Below, piece by piece: positions 21,511 through 31,853 of a stretch of 36,155 bases of DNA. Source of the DNA: Comamonas sp. lk. GTDB taxonomy: Bacteria > Pseudomonadota > Gammaproteobacteria > Burkholderiales > Burkholderiaceae_C. The notes under the pieces were generated by a model that saw nothing but the letters and a program-made list of their open reading frames with translations, did no database searches and was not told the origin of the DNA. Position 1 is the stretch's first letter, and each line of letters begins with the position of its first letter. The translations under genes were made by a program, and so were the position numbers. The stretch is taken from NCBI GenBank assembly GCA_945861345.1, contig CAMATX010000015.1:1-36155 (forward strand), read 5' to 3'.

Positions 21511-21675
21511 TCAGACCTCCACTGGCTCGAAATCGGCCTTCGCAACGCCACAGTCCGGGCAGGCCCAGCTGGCTGGCACGTCGGCCCACAGGGTTCCCGG
21601 CGCGATACCGTCTTCGGGCCGCCCGGCGGCCTCGTCATACACAAAGCCGCACACAATGCACACATAGGTTTTCAT
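21511..21675 (-). CDS. rubA: Rubredoxin
   Basis: A 54-residue one-iron electron carrier that is easily missed because of its size. It begins [18 protein letters not shown], carries the middle segment [15 protein letters not shown], and ends with [18 protein letters not shown]. The two CxxC pairs (CIVC near residues 6-9 and CPDC near 39-42) bind the iron. A GAGAGCGAG stretch precedes the ATG. It lies between rubrerythrin (57 bases upstream) and its reductase (2 bases downstream). Confidence 0.96.
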   Translation of the reverse strand: MKTYVCIVCGFVYDEAAGRPEDGIAPGTLWADVPASWACPDCGVAKADFEPVEV

Positions 21676-21732
21676 AAATTTCTCGCTCTCTTAGGTTTTT
21701 AAAAAGGTTTTAACTAGCGCAACGCGCCAGCA

Positions 21733-22245
21733 TCAAGCCTGCACGGTCGCCAGCATGGATTGGTAATGCGCGGCGTGCCGCTCCTCCACTTTGGCCAGCG
21801 CGGCAAAGCGCTTTTGTGCTTTTTGCAGCGTGGCCTGCAAAGCCTGGGAGGCCTGCAGCGCTGCGGCAAATGCGGCCGCGTGCTCTTTGCTCTCGGATAT
21901 TTGCGCGTCCATTTCGGCGACCGCCGCCGCATCGCCCTCGGCCTGGGCGGTTTGCCGGAAACCGGGGTACATCTCCGAATACTCATAGGTTTCGCCGTCG
22001 ATAGCGATTTGCAGCGCGCGCGCTGGCGTCATCTGGTTTTTGGGGTAGAGCAGGTCCAGGTGCCCAAAGGCGTGTAAGACCTCCTGGGCGGCCGTCTCTT
22101 CAAAAGTGCGGGCGGTCAGCTCGTCGCCCATCTCGCGCGCCAGTTTGGCGAAATAGCGGTACTTGATGTGCGCCATCGACTCGCCGGCGAAGGCGGCCTC
22201 CAGATTGGCCAGGGTTTTAATTTGCGGTACTTGCGTTGTTGACAT
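21733..22245 (-). CDS. Rubrerythrin lacking the C-terminal rubredoxin domain
   Basis: A ferritin-like diiron protein of 170 residues that reduces hydrogen peroxide. Likely iron ligands are E22 (AFAGESMAH), E55 and H58 (AAQEVLHAF), E88 and E91 (GETYEYSEMYPGF), and E153 and H156 (KVEERHAAHY). Compared with classical rubrerythrin there is extra sequence, including a coiled-coil-like AAFAAALQASQALQATLQKAQ stretch, before the last E-x-x-H. The protein ends there, without the usual C-terminal CxxC rubredoxin module; that function is supplied by the separate rubredoxin gene next door. AAGGAGTCTGACC precedes the ATG. Confidence 0.92.
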   Translation of the reverse strand: MSTTQVPQIKTLANLEAAFAGESMAHIKYRYFAKLAREMGDELTARTFEETAAQEVLHAFGHLDLLYPKNQMTPARALQIAIDGETYEYSEMYPGFRQTAQAEGDAAAVAEMDAQISESKEHAAAFAAALQASQALQATLQKAQKRFAALAKVEERHAAHYQSMLATVQA

Positions 22246-22307
22246 GGTCAGACTCCTTGCGTGATTGACGAACTGCCGATAAAGGAATCTCTATCGACAT
22301 GGGCGCA

Positions 22308-22371
22308 ATCATAGGCAGGGTCTATTAAAAACGCCAATTGAAATGCACTAACTGATTGATAGTTTCTATCA
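22308..22371 (-). promoter_or_regulatory. Rubrerythrin promoter with OxyR-like ATAG/CTAT elements
   Basis: On the minus strand TTGGCG (22337-22332) and TATGAT (22313-22308) are spaced 18 bases apart, about 62 bases before the rubrerythrin ATG. ATAG-N7-CTAT (22311-22325) overlaps the spacer and -10. A perfect 15-base dyad TGATAG-TTT-CTATCA (22357-22371) is centred about 63 bases before the expected start of transcription, the usual activator position for LysR-type regulators. ATAG-N7-CTAT spacing is that of OxyR half sites; the N3 dyad is not canonical. Confidence 0.5.
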
Positions 22372-22395
22372 CGCAAGTCTGCACACCCCGCACGA

Positions 22396-24699
22396 TCAGA
22401 GCTTGAGCTCCAGCCGCGCCTGGTAGTTCACATAGGACGGCGGGTTGTTCAGCGTCATGTCCCGCGTCGGCAGGCCAGCCAGGGTGTTGGACAAGACGGT
22501 GCCGCCCGTGGGGTATTTGCGCGGCAGGAAGTTGCTCGCCGACAGGCGCAGCTGCAAGCTGGGGTTGAAAATCCACAGCGCCGAGGCATCGGCCACCAGT
22601 TTGTCCCCCTGAAATACCTCTTTAGCGTCCGATAAGCGTGTGCTAAAGCCTGGCGTCCAGTTGATATTGCCGCTCAGGCGCAGCGGCATGCTGCTTAGGC
22701 GGTAGTCGGCGCCCAGGTTGAGCACGCCGTCGGCCTGCTGCTCCAAGCGGTTATTGGGGCCGGGAACGTCCAGCACCTGCGAGCGAAAAATGCTCATGTT
22801 GGCGCGAATGTCCAGCGCCGGAGCCTCGGGATCGATCTCGCGCAGCCGAAATTTGGCCTCCAACTCCACGCCGCTGGTGATCGCGTTGCCAATGTTTTGC
22901 ATGCGCGAGACCCAGCGCGGTGCATCTGCCCAGGAAACCGACTCCAGTGCCACCCGATTACGCATCAGGTTGTCTATCTTGCGCACAAACACATTGGCAC
23001 TGAGCAAGCCGCCGCCCGAGAGGTAATGCTCAAAAGCCACGTCCAGCCCCACGGCCAGTTCGGGCATCAGGTCGGGGTTGCCTGCGCTGTCGGGGTGCAG
23101 CTCGGTATTGCTGCCTCGGTTGAGGTAAAAACTGTTGATGGTCGGGCGGGCAATCAAACGCGCCAAATCGGGCGAGCGGTAGCTGCGCGTGAGGCTGGCG
23201 CGAAACTGGTCTTTTGCGGCCAAATCCGGGCGCCACACCGCGTGCAACAAGGGCGTGAGCACACTGCTTTCATTGCTGACCGTAGGCGCATCGACCGCCA
23301 CGCTGCCACTGGTGCGGATGTTTTCTAAGCGCAGTCCCGCATGGGCCGCCCAGTGCGGATTGGGCTCCCATTCGTTCTGCGCGTACACGGCCAGGCGGCG
23401 GCTAGCGGCAGATAAGTTACCGTCAAAGTCGGACAGCGGCGACTCGCCGTTACGCAGCGTGCTGGCGTTTTCATCGCGCTGACTGGCCTCCAGCTCCAGG
23501 CCAGCAACCAGGCTGTGCTTGTCGGCGACGAGCTGCGAGTACTTGCCGTTGCCGCTGACGCTGGTTTCTTTTTGCGTTGAAGACTGCGAAGACGTAATCG
23601 GCCCTATTGCCACACCACCGCTGGTGCCGCCGTTTTGCTGGCGTAGCGCGCTGTTGTTCCACTGGCTGTTACCGCCATTGGCATTGACCTGCAGGCGCGC
23701 GCCGTTGTCCAGCCGGTGGCTCCAGGAGCCGGCCAGGCGCAGCGTGGCAAAGCGGCTGTCGGTGTTGGAGGCGCTGGTGGCATAGGGCAAATCGCCGCCA
23801 CTTTGGCTCAGAACACTACTGGAGGTACCGCCGCCCTGGCTCATGATGAGCATAGGCATGAGCATCAGCGTGTCAGCGCCGGGCGCACCCCATTGCAAGC
23901 GGCCGTTGAGGTGCATCATGTCGCGCTGGCTGTCGGCCACGGTGCGTTCGTCCATGGTTTGCAAAAGTACCGGCGCTGCCGGATTCAAAAGGCTGTCGGT
24001 GCGCGTGCTTTTGGCGTCGTCGTTGGATCGGTCCATACGCATGGCCGAGACTGACAAGGTGTAGCTCAAGCCCTCGGCGGTGGTGTCGCTGCGCGTCCAG
24101 GACAGGCCAGGGCTGGTCTTGCCGTTTTCCAGGCCCGCGCCCAAGCTCAAGTTGTTGAGGTACTTGATGTAGCCGCCGCGCGTGATGATGTTGATGGTGC
24201 CAGCAATCGCGCGCGCGCCGGTCTCGGCGGTGGGGGCGCGGTAAATTTCGACGCGCTCGACCTGCTCGGGGGCCAAATCTTCGAGCGAAAAGCCGCGTGG
24301 TGCGCGCTCGCCGTCAATCAGGATTTGGGTGTAGCCGCCGCCTAAGCCGCGCATTTGGGGCGGGCCGCCGCGCCCGGGCCGACCGCCGCTGACCACACCC
24401 GGCAGGCGTTTGAGCAGTTCGCCCATGGAGGTGTCGCCATAGCGCTCGATTTCTTCGCGCCCCACCACGATTTTGGCGGCCGTGGACAGCCTGCGTGTAT
24501 CACTTTCTTGGTTGGCGCGAACTTCCACCGCCTTGAGGGTCGCCTCGGGCGCTTTGCCCGCTGGGCTTTTGGGCGCGGCGGGGGTGCTGGCTTTGGGGGC
24601 CGGCGCAGGCGCACCATCGGCAGGCGGTGCCTCCTGGGCCCACGCGGCGAGGCTAATCAAGGGGGCAAACGCCCACAGGCGAGAGGAGGTGCGGCGCAT
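22396..24699 (-). CDS. TonB-dependent outer membrane receptor
   Basis: A 767-residue beta-barrel transporter. The signal peptide is MRRTSSRLWAFAPLISLAAWAQ, followed by a Pro/Ala-rich linker to about residue 50. The plug domain spans about 55-175 and contains EEIERYGDTSMGELLKRLPGV, QILIDGE, LEDLAPEQVERVEIYRAP and AGTINIITR. The rest is barrel strands. It ends ARLELKL, with leucine in place of the usual terminal phenylalanine. The substrate cannot be told. It starts 4 bases after the pepP stop on the same strand, so the two are probably co-transcribed. Confidence 0.92.
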   Translation of the reverse strand: MRRTSSRLWAFAPLISLAAWAQEAPPADGAPAPAPKASTPAAPKSPAGKAPEATLKAVEVRANQESDTRRLSTAAKIVVGREEIERYGDTSMGELLKRLPGVVSGGRPGRGGPPQMRGLGGGYTQILIDGERAPRGFSLEDLAPEQVERVEIYRAPTAETGARAIAGTINIITRGGYIKYLNNLSLGAGLENGKTSPGLSWTRSDTTAEGLSYTLSVSAMRMDRSNDDAKSTRTDSLLNPAAPVLLQTMDERTVADSQRDMMHLNGRLQWGAPGADTLMLMPMLIMSQGGGTSSSVLSQSGGDLPYATSASNTDSRFATLRLAGSWSHRLDNGARLQVNANGGNSQWNNSALRQQNGGTSGGVAIGPITSSQSSTQKETSVSGNGKYSQLVADKHSLVAGLELEASQRDENASTLRNGESPLSDFDGNLSAASRRLAVYAQNEWEPNPHWAAHAGLRLENIRTSGSVAVDAPTVSNESSVLTPLLHAVWRPDLAAKDQFRASLTRSYRSPDLARLIARPTINSFYLNRGSNTELHPDSAGNPDLMPELAVGLDVAFEHYLSGGGLLSANVFVRKIDNLMRNRVALESVSWADAPRWVSRMQNIGNAITSGVELEAKFRLREIDPEAPALDIRANMSIFRSQVLDVPGPNNRLEQQADGVLNLGADYRLSSMPLRLSGNINWTPGFSTRLSDAKEVFQGDKLVADASALWIFNPSLQLRLSASNFLPRKYPTGGTVLSNTLAGLPTRDMTLNNPPSYVNYQARLELKL

Positions 24700-24703
24700 G
24701 CGC

Positions 24704-26089
24704 TTAGTCTTTCATCAAGGCTTCGATGGCGTCGGCCTGCACCGGCACGCCACGGCTCATCAGCTCGCAGCCCTGCGCGGTCACCAAAGCGTCGTCCTCA
24801 ATACGGATGCCAATGTCGTGGAAATGCGCCGGCACGCCGGGCGCCGGGCGCACGTAAATGCCCGGCTCGATGGTCAGCACCATGCCCTCGCGCAAGATGC
24901 GCGCGGGTCGGCTGACAATGGTCTGGCCGGTCAGCGCATCCAGGCGCGTGCTGGCATCGCCAATTTCCGAGGGCTCGGTGTAGGCGCCGCAATCGTGCAC
25001 ATCACGCCCCAGCCAGTGGCCGGTGCGGTGCATATAAAACTGGAAATAAGCGCGCTTTTCGATCACATCGTGCAAGCCACCTACCTTGTTTTTGTCCAGC
25101 AAACCCACATCGAGCATGCCCTGGGCCAGTACCGCCACCGCCGCATCGTGCGGATCGGTAAAGCGTGCGCCGGGCCGGGTGGCGGCCACTGCCGCCTCTT
25201 GCGAGGCCAGCACCAAGTCGTACAAAGTGCGCTGCGGACCGGTAAAGCGCCCGTTGGCCGGGAAGGTGCGGGTGATGTCCGAGGCGTAGCCATCGAGCTC
25301 GCAGCCGGCGTCGATCAGCACCAATTGGCCTGGCCGCACCAGGGCGGTGTCGGCGCGGTAGTGCAGCACGCAGGCGTTGGCGCCTGCCGCCACGATGGAG
25401 GTGTACGCCGGCGCCTGCGCGCCATGGCGGCGAAACTCGTGCAGCAGCTCGGCCTCCAGGTGGTACTCGCGCACCTCCTGGCCGGCGCGCAGCATGCGCG
25501 CGCTCGTTTGCATGGCGCGGATGTGCGCGCCCGCGCTGATCTGCCCGGCCCGGCGCATGGTGTTTTGTTCGTGCGCGTCCTTGATGAGGCGCATTTCGTC
25601 CAGCGGCTCGCACAGGTCGCGCTGGGCGCCGGGGCACAAAGCGCCATAGCGCACGCGGTCGCGCAAGGGCTGCAGCCAGCCCTGCACCCGGCTCTCCAGC
25701 CCTTGGTGGGTGGCAAAGGGGTACCACACGGCCTCGCAGCCGTCGAGCAAGGTGCTCACCCGCGCATCGAGTTCGGACAGCGGATAGGCCTCGTCGACGC
25801 CGAGCGCGGCCGGGGCTGCATCCGGGCCCAGGCGGTAGCCGTCCCAGATTTCGCGCTCCAGGTCTTTGGGCTGGCAAAACAAGATGCTGCGCCCGCTGCC
25901 GGTGATCAGCAGCCAGGCGCCAGGCTCGCTAAAGCCGCACAGGTAGTGGAAATAGCTGTCAAAGCGGTAGGGAAAGTCGGCGTCGCGGTTGCGCTGTTGT
26001 TCGGGCGCGGTGGGCAACAGGGCCAGGCCTTGGGCGCCCAGGTGTTCTGCCAGGCGGGCGCGCCGCGCGGCGTAGGTAGCGGTGGTCAT
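24704..26089 (-). CDS. pepP: Xaa-Pro aminopeptidase (peptidase M24)
   Basis: A 461-residue dimetal peptidase that removes an N-terminal residue preceding proline. The N-terminal domain (about 1-170) is creatinase-like, with FDSYFHYLCGF and RLIKDAHE. The catalytic pita-bread domain shows LVLIDAGCELDGYASDITRTFPANGRF (two metal-binding Asp), MHRTGHWLGRDVHD (His), LREGMVLTIEPGIYV (Glu) and IGIRIEDDALV (Glu). The start is taken at MTTATYAARR; the frame runs 25 codons further through a T9 tract and GC-rich sequence unlike coding DNA. Confidence 0.95.
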   Translation of the reverse strand: MTTATYAARRARLAEHLGAQGLALLPTAPEQQRNRDADFPYRFDSYFHYLCGFSEPGAWLLITGSGRSILFCQPKDLEREIWDGYRLGPDAAPAALGVDEAYPLSELDARVSTLLDGCEAVWYPFATHQGLESRVQGWLQPLRDRVRYGALCPGAQRDLCEPLDEMRLIKDAHEQNTMRRAGQISAGAHIRAMQTSARMLRAGQEVREYHLEAELLHEFRRHGAQAPAYTSIVAAGANACVLHYRADTALVRPGQLVLIDAGCELDGYASDITRTFPANGRFTGPQRTLYDLVLASQEAAVAATRPGARFTDPHDAAVAVLAQGMLDVGLLDKNKVGGLHDVIEKRAYFQFYMHRTGHWLGRDVHDCGAYTEPSEIGDASTRLDALTGQTIVSRPARILREGMVLTIEPGIYVRPAPGVPAHFHDIGIRIEDDALVTAQGCELMSRGVPVQADAIEALMKD

Positions 26090-26105
26090 AGGCAATCCAT
26101 CATGC

Positions 26106-26132
26106 AAAAAAAAAGGGCGCGCGGGCAGCGCC
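26106..26132 (-). terminator. Probable terminator after the old yellow enzyme gene
   Basis: On the minus strand GGCGC-TGCCCGC-GCGCC is followed by C and nine T. It lies 66 bases past the upstream gene's stop and only 17 bases before the pepP start, so pepP would need its own promoter or read-through. The stem is short (5 bp). Confidence 0.45.
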
Positions 26133-26197
26133 AGCCAGGGCGCGCAATGGCCCGGGCAATCCAAACACGAGTGTAGTGTCCGACAACCAACGGCGCT

Positions 26198-27319
26198 TTA
26201 GCGCCCGCCAATAGCCACTTGGCCAAACACGGCCTGGGCCTCGCGCGGCAGGCTGCGCCAGTAGGCCGGGTGCGCCTGCACCTGCCCGCCTAAGGCGGCA
26301 GCGGCCTGCCAGCCCCAGCGTGGCTGGTACAAAAAAGCGCGGGCCAGGGCCACCAGATCGGCATCGCCCGCTTGCAGCAAGGCCTCTGCCTGCTGCGCCT
26401 CGGTAATCAGGCCCACGGCGGTGGTCGGCATGCCGCAGGCTTGGCGGATCTGGCGCGCAAACGGCACCTGGTAGTTGGGCCCCAGTGCAATCTTTTGCTG
26501 GGGCGAGACGCCCCCGCTGGACACGTGGATGAAGTTGCACCCCGCATCGCGCAGGCGCTGCGCCAGCACGGCGCTTTGGTCGCAGTCCCAGGCGCCTTGC
26601 ACCCAGTCAGAGGCCGAAATACGTACCCCCAGCACGCCGCCGTAGGCTTTGCGCACGGCGGCGAACACCTCCAGCGGATAGCGCATGCGCTTGTCCAGAC
26701 TGCCGCCATAGGCGTCGCTGCGCTGGTTGGCCAGTGGCGACAAAAACTCGTGCAGCAAATAGCCATGCGCCGCGTGCAGCTCGATGGCGTCCACACCCAT
26801 CGCGTGGGCGCGCTCGGCGGCGCGCACAAAGGCATCGCGCACCCGGGCCATGGCGGCCGCGTCCATGGCGCGCGGCGGGCTTTCTTGCGGGAGTTGGGGC
26901 AGCGCCGAAGGGCCCTCGGGCGTCCAGCCACCCTGCGCGGCGCTGAGCAACTGCCCACCCGCCCAGGGCACGGCGCTTGAAGCCTTGCGCCCGGCGTGGG
27001 CCAGCTGGATACACACAGCCACCTGCGGCGCCAGGGCACGCGCGCGGTGCAAATGCCCGGCCAGCGCCGCCTCGGTGGCCTCGTCCCACAGGCCCAGACA
27101 GGCCGGGGTGATGCGCCCCTCGGGCAGCACGGCGGTGGCCTCGATGGTGAACAGGCCGGCGCCACTGTTGAGCAAATTGCCCCAGTGCATCAAATGCCAG
27201 TCGTTGGCCAAACCGTCGTGCGCAGCGTACTGGCACATGGGCGCCACCACGATGCGGTTGGGCAAAGTCAGATCGCCTTGCGGGCTGGCCAGGGTCAGCG
27301 GGGAAAAGAGCAAACTCAT
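26198..27319 (-). CDS. Old yellow enzyme family NADH:flavin oxidoreductase (YqjM-like)
   Basis: A 373-residue FMN-dependent ene-reductase with a TIM-barrel fold. It carries TLPNRIVVAPMCQYAA (the Cys of the YqjM subclass), CIQLAHAGRKAS, ELHAAHGYLLHEFLSPLANQRSDAYGGSLDKRMRYPLEV (the H-x-x-H site), and LVALARAFLYQPRW for phosphate binding. YqjM-type enzymes reduce alpha,beta-unsaturated carbonyls and are often linked to electrophile stress. The start is MSLLFSPL with AAAGGCG upstream; the frame extends 7 codons further. Confidence 0.95.
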   Translation of the reverse strand: MSLLFSPLTLASPQGDLTLPNRIVVAPMCQYAAHDGLANDWHLMHWGNLLNSGAGLFTIEATAVLPEGRITPACLGLWDEATEAALAGHLHRARALAPQVAVCIQLAHAGRKASSAVPWAGGQLLSAAQGGWTPEGPSALPQLPQESPPRAMDAAAMARVRDAFVRAAERAHAMGVDAIELHAAHGYLLHEFLSPLANQRSDAYGGSLDKRMRYPLEVFAAVRKAYGGVLGVRISASDWVQGAWDCDQSAVLAQRLRDAGCNFIHVSSGGVSPQQKIALGPNYQVPFARQIRQACGMPTTAVGLITEAQQAEALLQAGDADLVALARAFLYQPRWGWQAAAALGGQVQAHPAYWRSLPREAQAVFGQVAIGGR

Positions 27320-27486
27320 ACGCGCCTTTTGACAAAACAAGTGGGAGGAGGGCGGCGCATTGTGCCCGCCTTGTGTGAACCCTGCCCCTCCAAACCTAGG
27401 GGCCGCCTATTGACGCTACAGTCAGGGGTTAACGCCTGCGCGGACCTGTCCACGCACTCTGTAACTTCCATTGTCCCGCTTTGACC

Positions 27487-28236
27487 ATGCCACAAGCAGC
27501 GCGCGCCGAGCGCCATTCCAGCCCAACGATTGCGGCGCAGCAGCACCTGATGGACCTGCTGGTGCACGAAATCAAGACGCCGCTCACGGTGATCGCCTTG
27601 GGCAGCAAAGCCTTGGCACAGGCCGCAACGCCGGCGCAAAGCGCGCTGTGGGAGCAAAGGCTGCAACAGGCGGTGGCCAATATCGTAGACATCTTGGACA
27701 GTTGCAGCCAGGTCAGCCGGTTTGAAGGCGGCGCCTTATCGGCCGAGGCCAGCGTGTTTGCGCCCCAGTCGCTGCTGTCGCCCTTGATCCAGTCGCTGTG
27801 TGACGCTGCCCAGGCACCGGCCGACCGCATTGCGGTGCGCTATGACCATGCCCAAGACGCCAGCCTACCTTGGACGGGCAGCACGGCCTACCTGCAGATC
27901 ATTTTGAACAACCTTTTGGGTAACGCCCTGAAATACGCCCCGCCCGAGAGCCCCATCGCACTGCAAATTGGCCGCCTGCACTGGCGCGGCCAGCCCACGC
28001 AGCTGCAGTTTGCGGTGCGCAGCGCCATCGGTCCGGCCGGTGTGCCCGATCCGACAAAAGTATTTGAACGCCACTACCGTGCACCCTCTGCCTCGCGCTT
28101 TTCCGGCACTGGCCTGGGGCTGTGGCTGTCCCAGCAATTGGCTTTGGCCATGGGCAGCCGCATCCACATGAGCCAAGAGGGTGCGCAACTGGTGTTCTGG
28201 TTCACGCTGACCGAGGGCGTACACGCCCCCCCCTAG
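27487..28236 (+). CDS. Minimal soluble sensor histidine kinase with degenerate G1 box
   Basis: A 249-residue kinase with no membrane helix and almost no N-terminal domain; the phosphoacceptor H27 (VHEIKTPLTVI) is only 26 residues from the start. The N box is NNLLGNALKYAPPES, the F box is VFERHYRA, and the G2 box is GTGLGLWLSQQLA. The G1 box, normally DxGxG, reads AIGPAG, so the adenine-binding aspartate is missing. A start ATG at 27487 is used; an in-frame TTG lies at 27481, and neither has a good ribosome site. A response regulator follows after 21 bases. What it senses is unknown. Confidence 0.85.
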   Translation: MPQAARAERHSSPTIAAQQHLMDLLVHEIKTPLTVIALGSKALAQAATPAQSALWEQRLQQAVANIVDILDSCSQVSRFEGGALSAEASVFAPQSLLSPLIQSLCDAAQAPADRIAVRYDHAQDASLPWTGSTAYLQIILNNLLGNALKYAPPESPIALQIGRLHWRGQPTQLQFAVRSAIGPAGVPDPTKVFERHYRAPSASRFSGTGLGLWLSQQLALAMGSRIHMSQEGAQLVFWFTLTEGVHAPP

Positions 28237-28257
28237 CACCCAAAGGCCCGCACGCGC

Positions 28258-28632
28258 ATGTCCCCGTACTCCATCGTCATCGTCGAGGACAACCTGGCCG
28301 TGCAAGAGGCCTTATGTGACCACTTGCGCGAACAAGGCTTTGAGGTACGCGGCGTGGACAGCGGCGCGGCGCTCGATGCAGCGCTCGCCCAATCGAGCGC
28401 ACACGCCTTGGTCCTGGACCTGAACCTGCCGGGCGAGGACGGCCACAGCATTGCCCAGCGCATGCGTGCGCGCTTCCCCCGTATCGGCATTTTGATGCTC
28501 TCGGCAGCTTTGGCCGGAGCCGGGGCGGCCGCCAGGCAGCCGCAGGTAGACGTGTACCTGCGCAAACCCGCGCAGGCGCAGGCGCTGACCGACGCGCTGC
28601 GCGCCTTGTGCGAAGCGGCTGACGCGCGTTAA
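28258..28632 (+). CDS. Single-domain (CheY-like) response regulator
   Basis: A 124-residue receiver domain without an output domain. The acidic pocket is E10-D11 (VEDN), the phosphorylation site is D54 (LVLDLNLPGEDG), S82 takes the Thr/Ser position (ILMLSA) and K103 the conserved lysine (LRKP). All key residues are present, so it should be phosphorylatable. It lies 21 bases downstream of the minimal kinase, its likely partner. The output must be protein-protein contact or phosphotransfer. Confidence 0.88.
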   Translation: MSPYSIVIVEDNLAVQEALCDHLREQGFEVRGVDSGAALDAALAQSSAHALVLDLNLPGEDGHSIAQRMRARFPRIGILMLSAALAGAGAAARQPQVDVYLRKPAQAQALTDALRALCEAADAR

Positions 28633-28668
28633 GCCGGCCCGCCCAAGCACGCGTGCAATCGGACTTGC

Positions 28669-28688
28669 TTTAGCGGCGCGCCGCTAAA
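28669..28688. promoter_or_regulatory. 20-bp perfect palindrome at the presumed tkt promoter
   Basis: TTTAGCGGCG is followed directly by its reverse complement CGCCGCTAAA. The right arm runs into TAAAAT (28685-28690), a plausible -10 box 57 bases before the tkt start; no good -35 was found. The palindrome could be an operator for a dimeric regulator acting on tkt-gap, or a hairpin ending the response regulator transcript, though no T run follows. Confidence 0.5.
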
Positions 28689-28747
28689 ATGCAGCCTCGC
28701 TCCCGCAGCGACCCTTTCCCCACCCGCACCCTACCGGAGCCCCTCCC

Positions 28748-31847
<3,100 letters not shown>

Positions 31848-31853
31848 ATCACG

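Noticed and set aside
20234-21667. Plus-strand open frame (477 codons) opposite rubredoxin reductase and rubredoxin
   Set aside because: It covers both genes antisense and crosses their junction, with no domain and a biased composition.
24473-26176. Long plus-strand open frame (567 codons) opposite pepP
   Set aside because: It lies antisense to a complete M24 peptidase and part of the receptor; the translation is low-complexity, rich in Gly, Ala, His and Gln with no domain. It is a typical shadow frame in GC-rich DNA.
26192-26205. GGCGCT-TT-AGCGCC inverted repeat at the old yellow enzyme stop codon
   Set aside because: The loop is only two bases (or four with a shorter stem) and no T run follows; the hairpin with nine T further downstream is the better terminator.
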